The notes under the pieces: generated by a model
Database searches by the model: none
What the model was told of the DNA's origin: nothing
Seen by the model: only the letters and a program-made list of their open reading frames with translations
DNA from: Nitrospirillum viridazoti CBAmc
GTDB lineage: Bacteria > Pseudomonadota > Alphaproteobacteria > Azospirillales > Azospirillaceae
Direction of reading: 5' to 3'
DNA length: 64,000 nt
Assembly (NCBI RefSeq): GCF_000730165.1
Contig: NZ_CP022110.1
Location: 1,681,501-1,745,500 of the forward strand
In this document: positions 49,163 to 57,117 of the stretch, in pieces
Position numbering within the stretch: the stretch's first letter is position 1
Layout of the letters: each line of letters begins with the position of its first letter
Position numbers and translations under genes: made by a program

Positions 49163-49412
49163 AGCGTGCTATCTCTCTGCTATTGGCCTTACGAGCTGAA
49201 ATAAGGCGCCGGCCTTCAGGACGCTCGGTGAACACCACGACATGGACGCGGTTCCCTAAGAGGCCCAAAGCGATCAGCCGAACCTCGCCGTATTCCTGAC
49301 GCAGGTCCTCAACATAGATCGCGTTAGCCCAATCGAATGCATCCAGGCTGATGAAATCCACGCCATGCTTTTCAAGATTGGCCTGGCGTTTGGCTTCGTC
49401 CCAGATGTCCAT
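49131..49412 (-). CDS. brnT: BrnT toxin (RelE-fold ribonuclease)
   Basis: A 93-residue BrnT: WDEAKRQANLEKHGVDF near the N-terminus, then EVRLIALGLLGNRVHVVVFTE and ISARKANSREIARY, all family landmarks. BrnT is a RelE-fold RNA-cleaving toxin that stops translation. The ATG at 49412 lies six bases from a palindromic operator. The module sits between trpE and trpG, which are normally adjacent. Confidence 0.9.
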   Translation of the reverse strand: MDIWDEAKRQANLEKHGVDFISLDAFDWANAIYVEDLRQEYGEVRLIALGLLGNRVHVVVFTERPEGRRLISARKANSREIARYVQEIGISHP

Positions 49413-49418
49413 GCTCTA

Positions 49419-49468
49419 ATTTCGTATATACGATAATACGGCAAACACCATTATTGTATATACGAAAT
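49419..49468. promoter_or_regulatory. brnTA operator: long inverted repeat
   Basis: ATTTCGTATATAC (49419-49431) and GTATATACGAAAT (49456-49468) form a perfect 13-bp inverted repeat with a 24-bp AT-rich spacer. Each arm contains the palindrome GTATATAC. It abuts the brnT start, fitting an autoregulatory site for the BrnA ribbon-helix-helix dimer. Confidence 0.8.
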
Positions 49469-49654
49469 CACTTATTGTCCCCATCCACCAATGTCATCAA
49501 CGCATCCCTCAACGGCCCCGGTAGTTCCGGATCCACCGCGATGGTTTCAGCGGCGAATCTCCACCCCTGCCGGAGCCAGCAGGGCCGCCGCCATCAGCAC
49601 GGCGGTGTTGGACGAGACCGCCCGCAAGCTGCCGGACAGGGCCAGGATACGCAT
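49468..49654 (-). pseudogene. NAD(P)H-dependent FMN reductase remnant
   Basis: An ATG at 49654 opens 35 codons reading MRILALSGSLRAVSSNTAVL ... APAGVEIRR and then TGA (49549-49547). This is the flavin-binding N-terminus of NADPH-dependent FMN reductases, normally near 180 residues. In the +1 frame the sequence continues as FAAETIAVDPELPGPLRDAL and ends at 49468, similar to the tail of such enzymes. The middle is missing and the frame is shifted, so the gene is dead. It ends within the brnTA operator. Confidence 0.65.
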
Positions 49655-49674
49655 GGTGCCGCTCAACCGAACTG

Positions 49675-49878
49675 TCAGACAGGGCCGACGAAGTCGAAGC
49701 CGGCATCCTCGACGGCCCCCCTCACCTGGGCGCCGTCGGCGGGACCGGTGACGGTCACCACACCCGCCTCCACATCCACGTCGACCTCGGCCGCTGGCGC
49801 CACGGCCTGGATGGCCTTCGTCACCGAGCGTGCGCAGCCCTGGCAGGTCATGCCGTCGATTCGATAAGAAGCACTCAT
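49675..49878 (-). CDS. Heavy-metal-associated (CopZ-like) protein
   Basis: A 67-residue HMA-fold protein with the metal site GMTCQGCARSV (residues about 9-19) and the usual beta-alpha-beta pattern ending GFDFVGPV. Such proteins carry Cu(I) or similar soft metals to P-type ATPases. GGAGAG precedes the ATG at 49878. No transporter or regulator partner is nearby in the window. The gene is part of the segment inserted between trpE and trpG. Confidence 0.88.
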   Translation of the reverse strand: MSASYRIDGMTCQGCARSVTKAIQAVAPAAEVDVDVEAGVVTVTGPADGAQVRGAVEDAGFDFVGPV

Positions 49879-49914
49879 CTCGCTCTCCAACTGCCGCCGG
49901 TCAATTAATGATCT

Positions 49915-51024
49915 TTATGTGCCGCCAGGCGTGGCCGCTATGACGGCCGTCAATGGCACAAGGGTGAAGCCCTTGGCGGCCAAGGTGGGCAACCAATGCT
50001 CCAACGCGGTCAGGGTCACGTCATGCGGGTGGCCGATGGCGACGGCGGTGCCGTGGCGGCGCGCCACCTCCTCCACCTTGGCCAGCATGGCCTGCACCGC
50101 CTTGGGCGACTGGTCGTCGTCCAGGAAGACATCGCGGCTGACCAGCGGCAGGCGGTAGCGCGCGGCCAGTTCGGGCCCCTTGGTGTCCGGGGTGGTGCGG
50201 CTGTCCAGGAACATCAGGCCCCGGCGGGACAGTTCGGCCAGAACGATGGACAGCTTGCCCTCATTGGCGGTGAAGCGGCTGCCCATGTGGTTGTTGATGC
50301 CGACATAGCCGTCGAACGACGCAAGATCGGCCTCCAGCCGGCGCTGCACCTCCTCGTCACTCAGGTTCACGGTCAAGGCGCCCGGACCGGGATCGGCCTT
50401 GCCCACCGGCTCCATGGGCACATGCACGATCAGCTCATGCCCCGCCGCCTTGGCGGCCCTGGTCTGGTCGGCCAGGTCGTGGGCATAGGGCAGCCAGGCG
50501 GTGGTGACCGGCCCCGGTAGCGCCACGGCGCGGGTGGAGCGCGGCCGGTCCACACCCAGGTCGTCGATCACCAGCACGATGCGGGCATGCGCCGCCCCCG
50601 GCGCCGGAGCCGCCATCTGGGGCGACGGCACGGCGTTGCGCCGCCAGGCGGCGCCCCCCTTGCCCGGCTCCACCTTCGGCGGTTCGGTCTTGGGAGGAGG
50701 AGCCGGCGGCGGCGTCACCGGTGCCTCGGCATGCTGTTCCGGCGGCGGCACGGGGGGAACCGGCGGCGCGCTGGGCAGACGGGGGCTGGTCTTGCCCGTC
50801 CCCGATGGCGGCGGTGCCGTCGCCACCGTGGGCTTGTGCGGATGACGATTGCCCAGCACATAAGCGCCCAGCAGGGCCACGATGGCCGTCAGGCCGACGA
50901 TACCCGCCAGCTGCGCCCGAGTAAGGCTGATCCTGGCGCCCTTGCGCCGCCGGGCAGGCGCGCGCTTGGGGGTCTTTTGTCCCGGCCGCCCCAAGGGCGG
51001 CGGCGGGGTGACGCGGCGGGGCAT
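49915..51024 (-). CDS. Divergent polysaccharide deacetylase family protein
   Basis: A 369-residue protein with a membrane helix near residues 36-56 (LAGIVGLTAIVALLGAYVLG), a long Pro-rich linker and a C-terminal domain (about 145-369) of the divergent polysaccharide deacetylase type: RIVLVIDDLGVDRP, HELIVHVPMEP, INNHMGSRFT, FLDSRTTPDT and AIGHPHDVTL. These correspond to the YibQ-like family, thought to act on periplasmic glycans. The start at MPRRVTPPPPL is the most plausible but lacks a strong ribosome site. Confidence 0.82.
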   Translation of the reverse strand: MPRRVTPPPPLGRPGQKTPKRAPARRRKGARISLTRAQLAGIVGLTAIVALLGAYVLGNRHPHKPTVATAPPPSGTGKTSPRLPSAPPVPPVPPPEQHAEAPVTPPPAPPPKTEPPKVEPGKGGAAWRRNAVPSPQMAAPAPGAAHARIVLVIDDLGVDRPRSTRAVALPGPVTTAWLPYAHDLADQTRAAKAAGHELIVHVPMEPVGKADPGPGALTVNLSDEEVQRRLEADLASFDGYVGINNHMGSRFTANEGKLSIVLAELSRRGLMFLDSRTTPDTKGPELAARYRLPLVSRDVFLDDDQSPKAVQAMLAKVEEVARRHGTAVAIGHPHDVTLTALEHWLPTLAAKGFTLVPLTAVIAATPGGT

Positions 51025-51271
51025 CAGCGGAACCGTCTGTTGTGGAAAACGGATGTGGTGGAAACGGTCATGACTGCCCCTTCGCGCGCGTGGCCGGTTG
51101 TGGTGAGGGCCGGCCACCAGTACTGCTACAGCCCCGCTGATGCTGGCAATCTCCAAGGTGGAGTATGCCGCTTATCGGACCCGCACCCAATCCGGTTGCC
51201 CTGCGCGCGGCCTCAGGACTAGTGTAGGCCACCTTTGGCCACGTCCAATTCCCCAAACGGGTTCCCAGATC

Positions 51272-51895
51272 ATGCTGCTGCTCATCGATAATTACGATAG
51301 CTTCACGTACAATCTCGTCCATTACATCGGCGAGCTGGGCGCCGACGTGGCCGTTTGGCGTAACAATGCCCTGAGTGTGGATGACGCCCTGGCCCTGAAG
51401 CCGGAGGCCATCGTCCTCTCCCCCGGTCCCTGTGATCCCGACAAGGCCGGCATCTGCCTACCCCTGATCACGGCCGCCGCGGAGCGGGGCATCCCCCTGC
51501 TGGGCGTCTGCCTGGGCCACCAGGCCATCGGCCAGGCCTTCGGCGGCCGCGTCATTCGCGCGCCGGTGCCCATGCATGGCAAGGTCAGCCAGGTAACCCA
51601 CCGGGGTGAAGGCGTCATGAAGACCCTGCCCACGCCCTTCGCCGCCACCCGCTACCATTCCCTGATCGTGGAGCGGGAGACCCTGCCGGCGGAGCTGGAA
51701 TCGGTCGCCTGGATCGAAGGAGGGGCGGAGGACCAGATGATCATGGCCCTGCGCCACCGCACCCTGCCCATCCATGGCGTGCAGTTCCATCCCGAGAGCA
51801 TCGCCTCCGACCACGGCCACCAGATCCTGGCGAACTTCCTGGATTTCGCCGGCGTGGCACGCAAGGTCGTCAAGAAGACCGGCCTGGCGGCATGA
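51272..51895 (+). CDS. trpG: Anthranilate synthase component II (glutamine amidotransferase)
   Basis: A 207-residue class-I glutamine amidotransferase: [14 protein letters not shown] at the start, nucleophile in [17 protein letters not shown] near 80, and [11 protein letters not shown] near 170. It supplies ammonia to TrpE. The frame is open upstream but [14 protein letters not shown] is the family start. Its end overlaps trpD by four bases (ATGA). Separated from trpE by the inserted segment, it must use its own promoter in 51025-51271. Confidence 0.96.
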   Translation: MLLLIDNYDSFTYNLVHYIGELGADVAVWRNNALSVDDALALKPEAIVLSPGPCDPDKAGICLPLITAAAERGIPLLGVCLGHQAIGQAFGGRVIRAPVPMHGKVSQVTHRGEGVMKTLPTPFAATRYHSLIVERETLPAELESVAWIEGGAEDQMIMALRHRTLPIHGVQFHPESIASDHGHQILANFLDFAGVARKVVKKTGLAA

Positions 51896-52968
51896 GCGGT
51901 GACATCGGTGACATGAAGGCGCTGCTCGGCCGGGTGGCCGAGGGCAAGCGCCTGTCGGAGGATCAGGCCCTGGCCGCCTTCGACATCATCATGTCAGGCA
52001 ACGCAACCCCATCCCAGATGGGGGGCTTTCTCATGGCCCTGCGCGTGCGCGGCGAAACGGTGGACGAAATCACGGGCGCGGTGCGGGCCTTGCGCGGCCG
52101 CGCGGCCCGTATCGACTGCCCGCCGGGCACCATCGACACCTGCGGCACCGGCGGCGACGCCAGCGGCACCTACAACATCTCCACCACCGTGGCCTTCGTG
52201 CTGGCCGCCTGCGGTGTGCCGGTGGCCAAGCACGGCAACCGCGCCCTGTCGTCCAAATCCGGCGCCGCCGACGTGCTGGGCCAGCTGGGCGTGAACGTGG
52301 AGGCGGAGCTGGAGGCCGTGCGCACCGCCCTGTGGCAGGACGGCATCACCTTCCTCATGGCCACCCGCCACCACGGCGCAATGCGCAACGTGGGCCCGAC
52401 GCGGGTGGAATTGGGTACCCGTACCATCTTCAACCTGACCGGCCCCCTATCCAACCCGGCGGGCGCAAAGCGCCAGTTGATGGGCGTGTTCGCCGAGCGC
52501 TGGGTGGAGCCGCTGGCCCAGGTGCTGAACCGCCTGGGCACGGAGGTCGCCTGGGTGGTCAGCGGCGAGGACGGACTGGACGAGATCACCACCACCGGCG
52601 CCACCCACGTGGCGGAGCTGCGCCACGGCGCCATCCGCCGCTTCCAGGTGACGCCGGAGGACGCCGGACTGCCCCGCGCCCATCCCCAGGATATCCGGGG
52701 CGGCGACGCGATGGAGAACGCCCGGGCCCTGCGCGCCGTGCTGGCGGGGGAAAAGGGCGCCTATCGTGACATCGTGCTGATCAACGCCGCCGCCGCCTTG
52801 ATCGTCGCGGACAAGGCCACCACCTTGCCTGACGGCGTGGCCCAGGCGGCCCAGGCACTGGACGATGGCCGCGCCGCCGCCAAGCTGGCGGCCCTGGCCC
52901 ATCATTGCCCCCTGCCGCCCCCGGTGGCAGAAGAGCCCCTTGCCGCCCCCGGCGGCGGAAGAGATTGA
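51892..52968 (+). CDS. trpD: Anthranilate phosphoribosyltransferase
   Basis: A 358-residue Trp[21 protein letters not shown] near 83 in pieces (PRPP loop GTGGD), [21 protein letters not shown], and [27 protein letters not shown]. It joins anthranilate and PRPP. The start overlaps trpG by four bases and trpC follows 12 bp later, giving trpGDC. Confidence 0.96.
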   Translation: MSGDIGDMKALLGRVAEGKRLSEDQALAAFDIIMSGNATPSQMGGFLMALRVRGETVDEITGAVRALRGRAARIDCPPGTIDTCGTGGDASGTYNISTTVAFVLAACGVPVAKHGNRALSSKSGAADVLGQLGVNVEAELEAVRTALWQDGITFLMATRHHGAMRNVGPTRVELGTRTIFNLTGPLSNPAGAKRQLMGVFAERWVEPLAQVLNRLGTEVAWVVSGEDGLDEITTTGATHVAELRHGAIRRFQVTPEDAGLPRAHPQDIRGGDAMENARALRAVLAGEKGAYRDIVLINAAAALIVADKATTLPDGVAQAAQALDDGRAAAKLAALAHHCPLPPPVAEEPLAAPGGGRD

Positions 52969-52980
52969 AGGAGCGCGCGC

Positions 52981-53796
52981 ATGAGCGACGCAGCAGACGT
53001 CCTGGCCCGGATTTGCGCCGACAAGCGTGAGCATATCGCGGCCTGCAAAGCCGCCCGCCCCCTCGCCGAGGTGGAACGGGCCGCGCGCGACACCGGCCCT
53101 ACCCGGGGCTTCGCCCGCGCCCTGCAGGCCAAGGTGGATGCCGGCCTCTACGCCCTCATCGCCGAGATCAAGAAGGCCAGCCCCAGCAGGGGCCTGATCC
53201 GGGAGGATTTCGATCCCCCCGCCCTGGCCCGTGCCTATCAGGAGGGCGGCGCCGCCTGCCTGTCGGTGCTGACCGACGTGCCCTATTTCCAGGGGGCAGA
53301 CGAGTATCTGGTGGCGGCCCGCGCCGCCTGCGACCTGCCGGTGCTGCGCAAGGATTTCATGCTGGACACCTACCAGGTGGCCGAGGCCCGCGCCCTGGGC
53401 GCCGACTGCATCCTGCTGATCATGGCGGCGCTGGACGACGCCCAGGCGCTGGAGCTGTATGACGCCGCCACCGGCTGGGGCATGGACGTGCTGGTCGAGG
53501 TGCACGACATCGAGGAGATGCGCCGCGCCCTGGCGCTGCCCGGCGGCCTGCTGGGCGTGAACAACCGCAACCTCAAGACCCTGTCCATCGACCTCGCCAC
53601 CACCGAGATGCTGGCCGGCATGGTGCCGCCGGGCCGCCACCTGGTGGCGGAGAGCGGCCTTTATCACCCGCAGGACCTTCTGCGCATGGAGATCGTGGGC
53701 GCCCGCCGCTTCCTGGTGGGTGAATCGCTGATGCGCCAGGCCGACGTGGCGGCCGCCACCCGCGCCCTGCTGGGCCTGGACAAGGCCGTGGCGTAA
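52981..53796 (+). CDS. trpC: Indole-3-glycerol-phosphate synthase
   Basis: A 271-residue TIM barrel: [18 protein letters not shown] near 60 (catalytic Lys and phosphate contacts), [12 protein letters not shown] near 120, [11 protein letters not shown] near 183 and [12 protein letters not shown] near 222. It closes the indole ring. GGAG precedes the ATG. moaC follows after two bases, so tryptophan and molybdopterin genes share a transcript. Confidence 0.96.
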   Translation: MSDAADVLARICADKREHIAACKAARPLAEVERAARDTGPTRGFARALQAKVDAGLYALIAEIKKASPSRGLIREDFDPPALARAYQEGGAACLSVLTDVPYFQGADEYLVAARAACDLPVLRKDFMLDTYQVAEARALGADCILLIMAALDDAQALELYDAATGWGMDVLVEVHDIEEMRRALALPGGLLGVNNRNLKTLSIDLATTEMLAGMVPPGRHLVAESGLYHPQDLLRMEIVGARRFLVGESLMRQADVAAATRALLGLDKAVA

Positions 53797-53798
53797 CC

Positions 53799-54290
53799 AT
53801 GTCGGAGAACAGCGGCTTCACCCATTTCGACGCCGCCGGCCGGGCGGTGATGGTCGATGTCTCCGACAAGGCGGAGACGGAGCGCCTGGCGACCGCCCGC
53901 GGCCGCGTGGTCATGAAGGCGGAGACCCTGGCCCTGATCCAGGCGGGCCAGATGGGTAAAGGCGATGTGCTGGGCGTGGCGCGGCTGGCCGGCATCATGG
54001 CGGCCAAGCGCACGCCGGACCTCATCCCCCTCTGCCACCCATTGGCCCTGACCAAGGTGACGGTGGACCTGACCTGCCTGCCCGAGGACAACGCCGTGGA
54101 GATCGAGGCCACGGCCAAGTTGAAGGGCCGCACCGGCGTGGAGATGGAGGCGCTGACGGCCGTTAGCGTCGCCGCCCTGACGCTGTACGACATGTGCAAG
54201 GCGGTGGATAAGGGCATGGTCATCGCCGACATCCGCCTGATCGCCAAGGATGGCGGCAAAAGCGGCCCCTTTCGCGCAGAAACCCCCTGA
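53799..54290 (+). CDS. moaC: Cyclic pyranopterin monophosphate synthase
   Basis: A 163-residue Moa[19 protein letters not shown] at the start, [18 protein letters not shown] near 70 and [28 protein letters not shown] near 108 in pieces. It rearranges the GTP-derived intermediate in molybdenum-cofactor synthesis. Two bases after trpC, 15 before moeA. Confidence 0.96.
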   Translation: MSENSGFTHFDAAGRAVMVDVSDKAETERLATARGRVVMKAETLALIQAGQMGKGDVLGVARLAGIMAAKRTPDLIPLCHPLALTKVTVDLTCLPEDNAVEIEATAKLKGRTGVEMEALTAVSVAALTLYDMCKAVDKGMVIADIRLIAKDGGKSGPFRAETP

Positions 54291-54305
54291 ACCACAGGTC
54301 CTGCC

Positions 54306-55505
54306 ATGATCCCCGTTGACGAAGCGCTGGCCCGCATCCTGGCCCAGTTCCAGCCCCTGGCCGGCGAACTGGTGGGGGTGGGCGAGGCGGTGGGCCGCGT
54401 GCTGGCCGCCGATGTCGTGGCGCGGGTGACGCAGCCGCCGGCCGCCGTCTCTGCCATGGATGGCTGGGCGGTGCGGGGATCGGACCTGGGCACCCTGCCC
54501 GTCACGCTGGCCCGGATCGGCGAGGCGCCGGCCGGCCGGCCCTTCGCCGGCACGGTAGCGCCGGGCCAGGCGGTGCGCCTGTTCACCGGCAGCATCATCC
54601 CCGACGGCGCCGACACCGTGGTGCTGCAGGAAGACTGTGACGACCTGGGCGGCGGCGTGCGGGTGCGCGAGGGTACGCCTGGCCGCTGGGTGCGCGCCGC
54701 CGGCCTGGACTTCACCGCCGGGACCGTGGGCCTGAAAGCCGGCCGTCCCCTGACCGTGCGCGACGTGGCCCTGGCCGCCGCCATGAACCACCCTTTCCTG
54801 ACCGTATACCGCCGGCCCCGCGTCGCCATCCTGGCCACGGGCGACGAGGTGGTGATGCCGGGGGAGCCGCTCGGCGCCGGCCAGATCGTCAGCAGCAACG
54901 GCCTGGCGCTGGCCGCCCTGGTGCGGCGCCATGGCGGCACCCCGGTCAACCTGGGCATCGCGCCTGATGACGCCGATACCCTGGCGACCCTGGCACGGGG
55001 GGCGGCCGGATGCGACCTGCTGGTCACCACCGGCGGCGCCTCCGTCGGCGAATACGACCTGGTCCGCGACATGCTGGGCGGCCAGGACTTGGACCTGGAT
55101 TTCTGGAAGATCGCCATGCGGCCGGGCAAGCCGCTGATGTTCGGCCGCTTGGGGGGCACGCCCCTGCTGGGCCTGCCGGGCAACCCCGTCTCCAGCCTGG
55201 TGTGCGCCACCCTGTTCCTGGTGCCGTCGCTGCGCCGCATGCAGGGGCTGGCCGCGGCGGAGCTGCCCCGGGCGCGCGCCGTGCTGGCCAACGCCTTGCC
55301 CGCCAACGACCGGCGGCAAGACTATCTGCGCGCCACCCTGACGGCCGGCGACGGTGCCCTGCCCGCCGTCGCGACCTTCACCCAGCAGGACAGTTCCATG
55401 CTGAGTCGCCTAGCGGCGGCGGATTGCCTGATCATCCGCCCGCCCCACGCCCCTGCCGCCGAGGCCGGCACGGTGGTGGACATCGTCCCGCTGGACGGGA
55501 TTTAA
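54306..55505 (+). CDS. moeA: Molybdopterin molybdenumtransferase MoeA
   Basis: A 399-residue MoeA: AMDGWAVRG near 54, TGSIIPDGADTVV near 96, ILATGDEVVMPGEPL near 178, TTGGASVGEYDL near 242 and GLPGNPVSSLV near 294. It inserts molybdenum into adenylylated molybdopterin. It is the last gene of trpGDC-moaC-moeA; lexA follows with its own SOS-controlled promoter. Confidence 0.95.
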   Translation: MIPVDEALARILAQFQPLAGELVGVGEAVGRVLAADVVARVTQPPAAVSAMDGWAVRGSDLGTLPVTLARIGEAPAGRPFAGTVAPGQAVRLFTGSIIPDGADTVVLQEDCDDLGGGVRVREGTPGRWVRAAGLDFTAGTVGLKAGRPLTVRDVALAAAMNHPFLTVYRRPRVAILATGDEVVMPGEPLGAGQIVSSNGLALAALVRRHGGTPVNLGIAPDDADTLATLARGAAGCDLLVTTGGASVGEYDLVRDMLGGQDLDLDFWKIAMRPGKPLMFGRLGGTPLLGLPGNPVSSLVCATLFLVPSLRRMQGLAAAELPRARAVLANALPANDRRQDYLRATLTAGDGALPAVATFTQQDSSMLSRLAAADCLIIRPPHAPAAEAGTVVDIVPLDGI

Positions 55506-55581
55506 GGCCTACCCCCCTTCGCTCGCCCTAAATCTGTCATTGTCCGGTGGTTTTTCATCGCTAACCCTTGACGCGGGCCGT

Positions 55582-55596
55582 GAACCAAAATAGAAC
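55582..55596. promoter_or_regulatory. Alphaproteobacterial SOS box of lexA
   Basis: GAAC-CAAAATA-GAAC, the complement of GTTC-N7-GTTC, the LexA site of Alphaproteobacteria. It lies 62 bp upstream of the lexA ATG, as expected for autorepression. Confidence 0.9.
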
Positions 55597-55657
55597 ATGG
55601 CCAGTACGTTTCGGGTTTGTTCCATATCTAGCGGCTCGACACAGCGAAGGGGGCGAT

Positions 55658-56380
55658 ATGCTGACGCGGAAGCAACAGGAGCTGCTGCTGTACATCCACC
55701 AGCATCTGGGTGAAGGCGGCGTCTCCCCCTCATTCGATGAGATGAAGGACGCCTTGGGCCTCAAGTCCAAGTCCGGCATCCATCGCCTGATCACCGGGTT
55801 GGAGGAGCGCGGCTTCATTCGCCGCCTGCCCCACCGCGCCCGCGCGCTGGAGGTGTTGCGCCTGCCGGAAACGACGCCCGCGCCCAAGAAGGCCGCGGCG
55901 GTCGCACCGGCGGAGGTGGAACCCCGCTTCAAGCCCAACGTCATCAAGGCCGATTTCCAGGCGGGCTTGCCCGGCAAGGATGCCGGCGATGCCATCGGTG
56001 CCGTCAGCCTACCGCTGTACGGCCGCATCGCCGCCGGCTTGCCCATCGAGGCGCTGCGCGACAGCGGCAGTACCATCGACATTCCCGTCTCCATGCTGGG
56101 CATCGGCGAGCACTACGCCCTGGAAGTGGCCGGCGACAGCATGGTGGAGGCCGGCATCCATGACGGTGACACCGTCATCATCCAGCGCTGCGAGACGGCG
56201 GAAAACGGCGCCATCGTCGTGGCCCTGGTCGACGCGGCCGAGGTGACGCTGAAGCGCCTGCGCCGCAAGAACAACTCCATCGCCCTGGAACCGGCCAACC
56301 CCTCCTACGAGACCCGGGTGTTCGGCGCCGACCGCGTGCGGGTACAAGGCCGCCTGGTGGGCCTGTTCCGCCGGTATTGA
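55658..56380 (+). CDS. lexA: SOS repressor LexA
   Basis: A 240-residue LexA: an N-terminal winged helix ([20 protein letters not shown], recognition region [19 protein letters not shown]) and a C-terminal protease domain with cleavage site in [10 protein letters not shown], catalytic Ser in [11 protein letters not shown] and Lys in EVTLKRLRR. RecA filaments trigger self-cleavage. The ATG at 55658 is chosen over an earlier frame-open ATG because it begins at the canonical MLT and lies after the SOS box. Confidence 0.96.
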   Translation: MLTRKQQELLLYIHQHLGEGGVSPSFDEMKDALGLKSKSGIHRLITGLEERGFIRRLPHRARALEVLRLPETTPAPKKAAAVAPAEVEPRFKPNVIKADFQAGLPGKDAGDAIGAVSLPLYGRIAAGLPIEALRDSGSTIDIPVSMLGIGEHYALEVAGDSMVEAGIHDGDTVIIQRCETAENGAIVVALVDAAEVTLKRLRRKNNSIALEPANPSYETRVFGADRVRVQGRLVGLFRRY

Positions 56381-56431
56381 GTTCCTTTTCCGATGCGGAG
56401 CCTATCCAGGCTCCGCGTCGCTCTGCCGGGA

Positions 56432-56809
56432 TTACTGAGGCGCCAGCAGATCCAGTGGTATGTTCAGAGCCGCCGACAGCTTGGTCATGGCCTTGAGGCT
56501 GCCCGGCTTGCTCCGGTTCTCCACCTCCGACAGATAGGCACGGCTGATGCCGGCGCGGCCCGCCAATTCCTGGGCGGTCAGCCCCCGATGGTCACGGAAA
56601 ACCCGCACGGGATGGTCGCCATCCAGAAGCCGGTCCATGACTTCCACGGGATAGGCTTCTGTCTCCCGCGCCACCAGCTTGGCGGCCACGGCGGTCGCAT
56701 CGCGGATATCTTCGGCGTCAGCCAGCAGCGCGACCATGGCGTCATAGTCGGCCCGGCTGATGGTGACGCTGTCGTCCGTCTGGGCGAGCGGCTTTATGAA
56801 AGCGTTCAT
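56432..56809 (-). CDS. HTH (XRE) antitoxin-like regulator
   Basis: A 125-residue protein. The C-terminal part is a Cro/CI-type helix-turn-helix (GLTAQELAGRAGISRAYLSEVENRSKPGSLKAM in pieces). The N-terminal half (YDAMVALLADAEDIRDA) resembles antitoxin regions that contact the toxin. Its start overlaps the upstream RelE-like gene by four bases, so the pair is a type II toxin-antitoxin operon with toxin first, as in HigBA. It lies between lexA and comEC. Confidence 0.82.
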   Translation of the reverse strand: MNAFIKPLAQTDDSVTISRADYDAMVALLADAEDIRDATAVAAKLVARETEAYPVEVMDRLLDGDHPVRVFRDHRGLTAQELAGRAGISRAYLSEVENRSKPGSLKAMTKLSAALNIPLDLLAPQ

Positions 56810-57057
56810 CGGTAAACTTCCCGTCTGTTGCCGATTTTCAGCACCACCACCGTCACAGTCTCACCATCCAGCCGGTAGACAGCCCGCCAATCACCGTGGC
56901 GGATGCGCCCCATGCCGCCGCCAAACGCCTTGGCCCATGGATGGGTGCCGTTGGGGTCGGCTGCGAAGGCCTTGAGCTTGTCACGAAGCGCCATGGCATC
57001 CGCCCGAGGCATCTTCATAAGGGCTTTCAGGGCCTGCGCTTCGATCAGCAGCTTCAT
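56806..57057 (-). CDS. RelE/ParE-family toxin
   Basis: An 83-residue RelE/ParE-superfamily protein: MKLLIEAQALKALMKMPRADA, WAKAFGGGMGRIRHGDWRAVYRLDG and a C-terminal strand TVTVVVLKIGNRREVYR. RelE-type proteins cut mRNA on the ribosome. The frame is open 13 codons further upstream, but the ATG at 57057 gives the normal fold start. It is coupled to the HTH antitoxin by a 4-bp overlap. Confidence 0.85.
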   Translation of the reverse strand: MKLLIEAQALKALMKMPRADAMALRDKLKAFAADPNGTHPWAKAFGGGMGRIRHGDWRAVYRLDGETVTVVVLKIGNRREVYR

Positions 57058-57117
57058 GGCGCCATTGTCGCTGATAGCGACCGCCCGATCAATCACCTTG
57101 TCGCCAATAGCAACGCC

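Noticed and set aside
49509..49706. 65-residue minus-strand frame overlapping the FMN-reductase remnant
   Set aside because: Different frame from the recognisable flavoprotein residues; composition is not protein-like.
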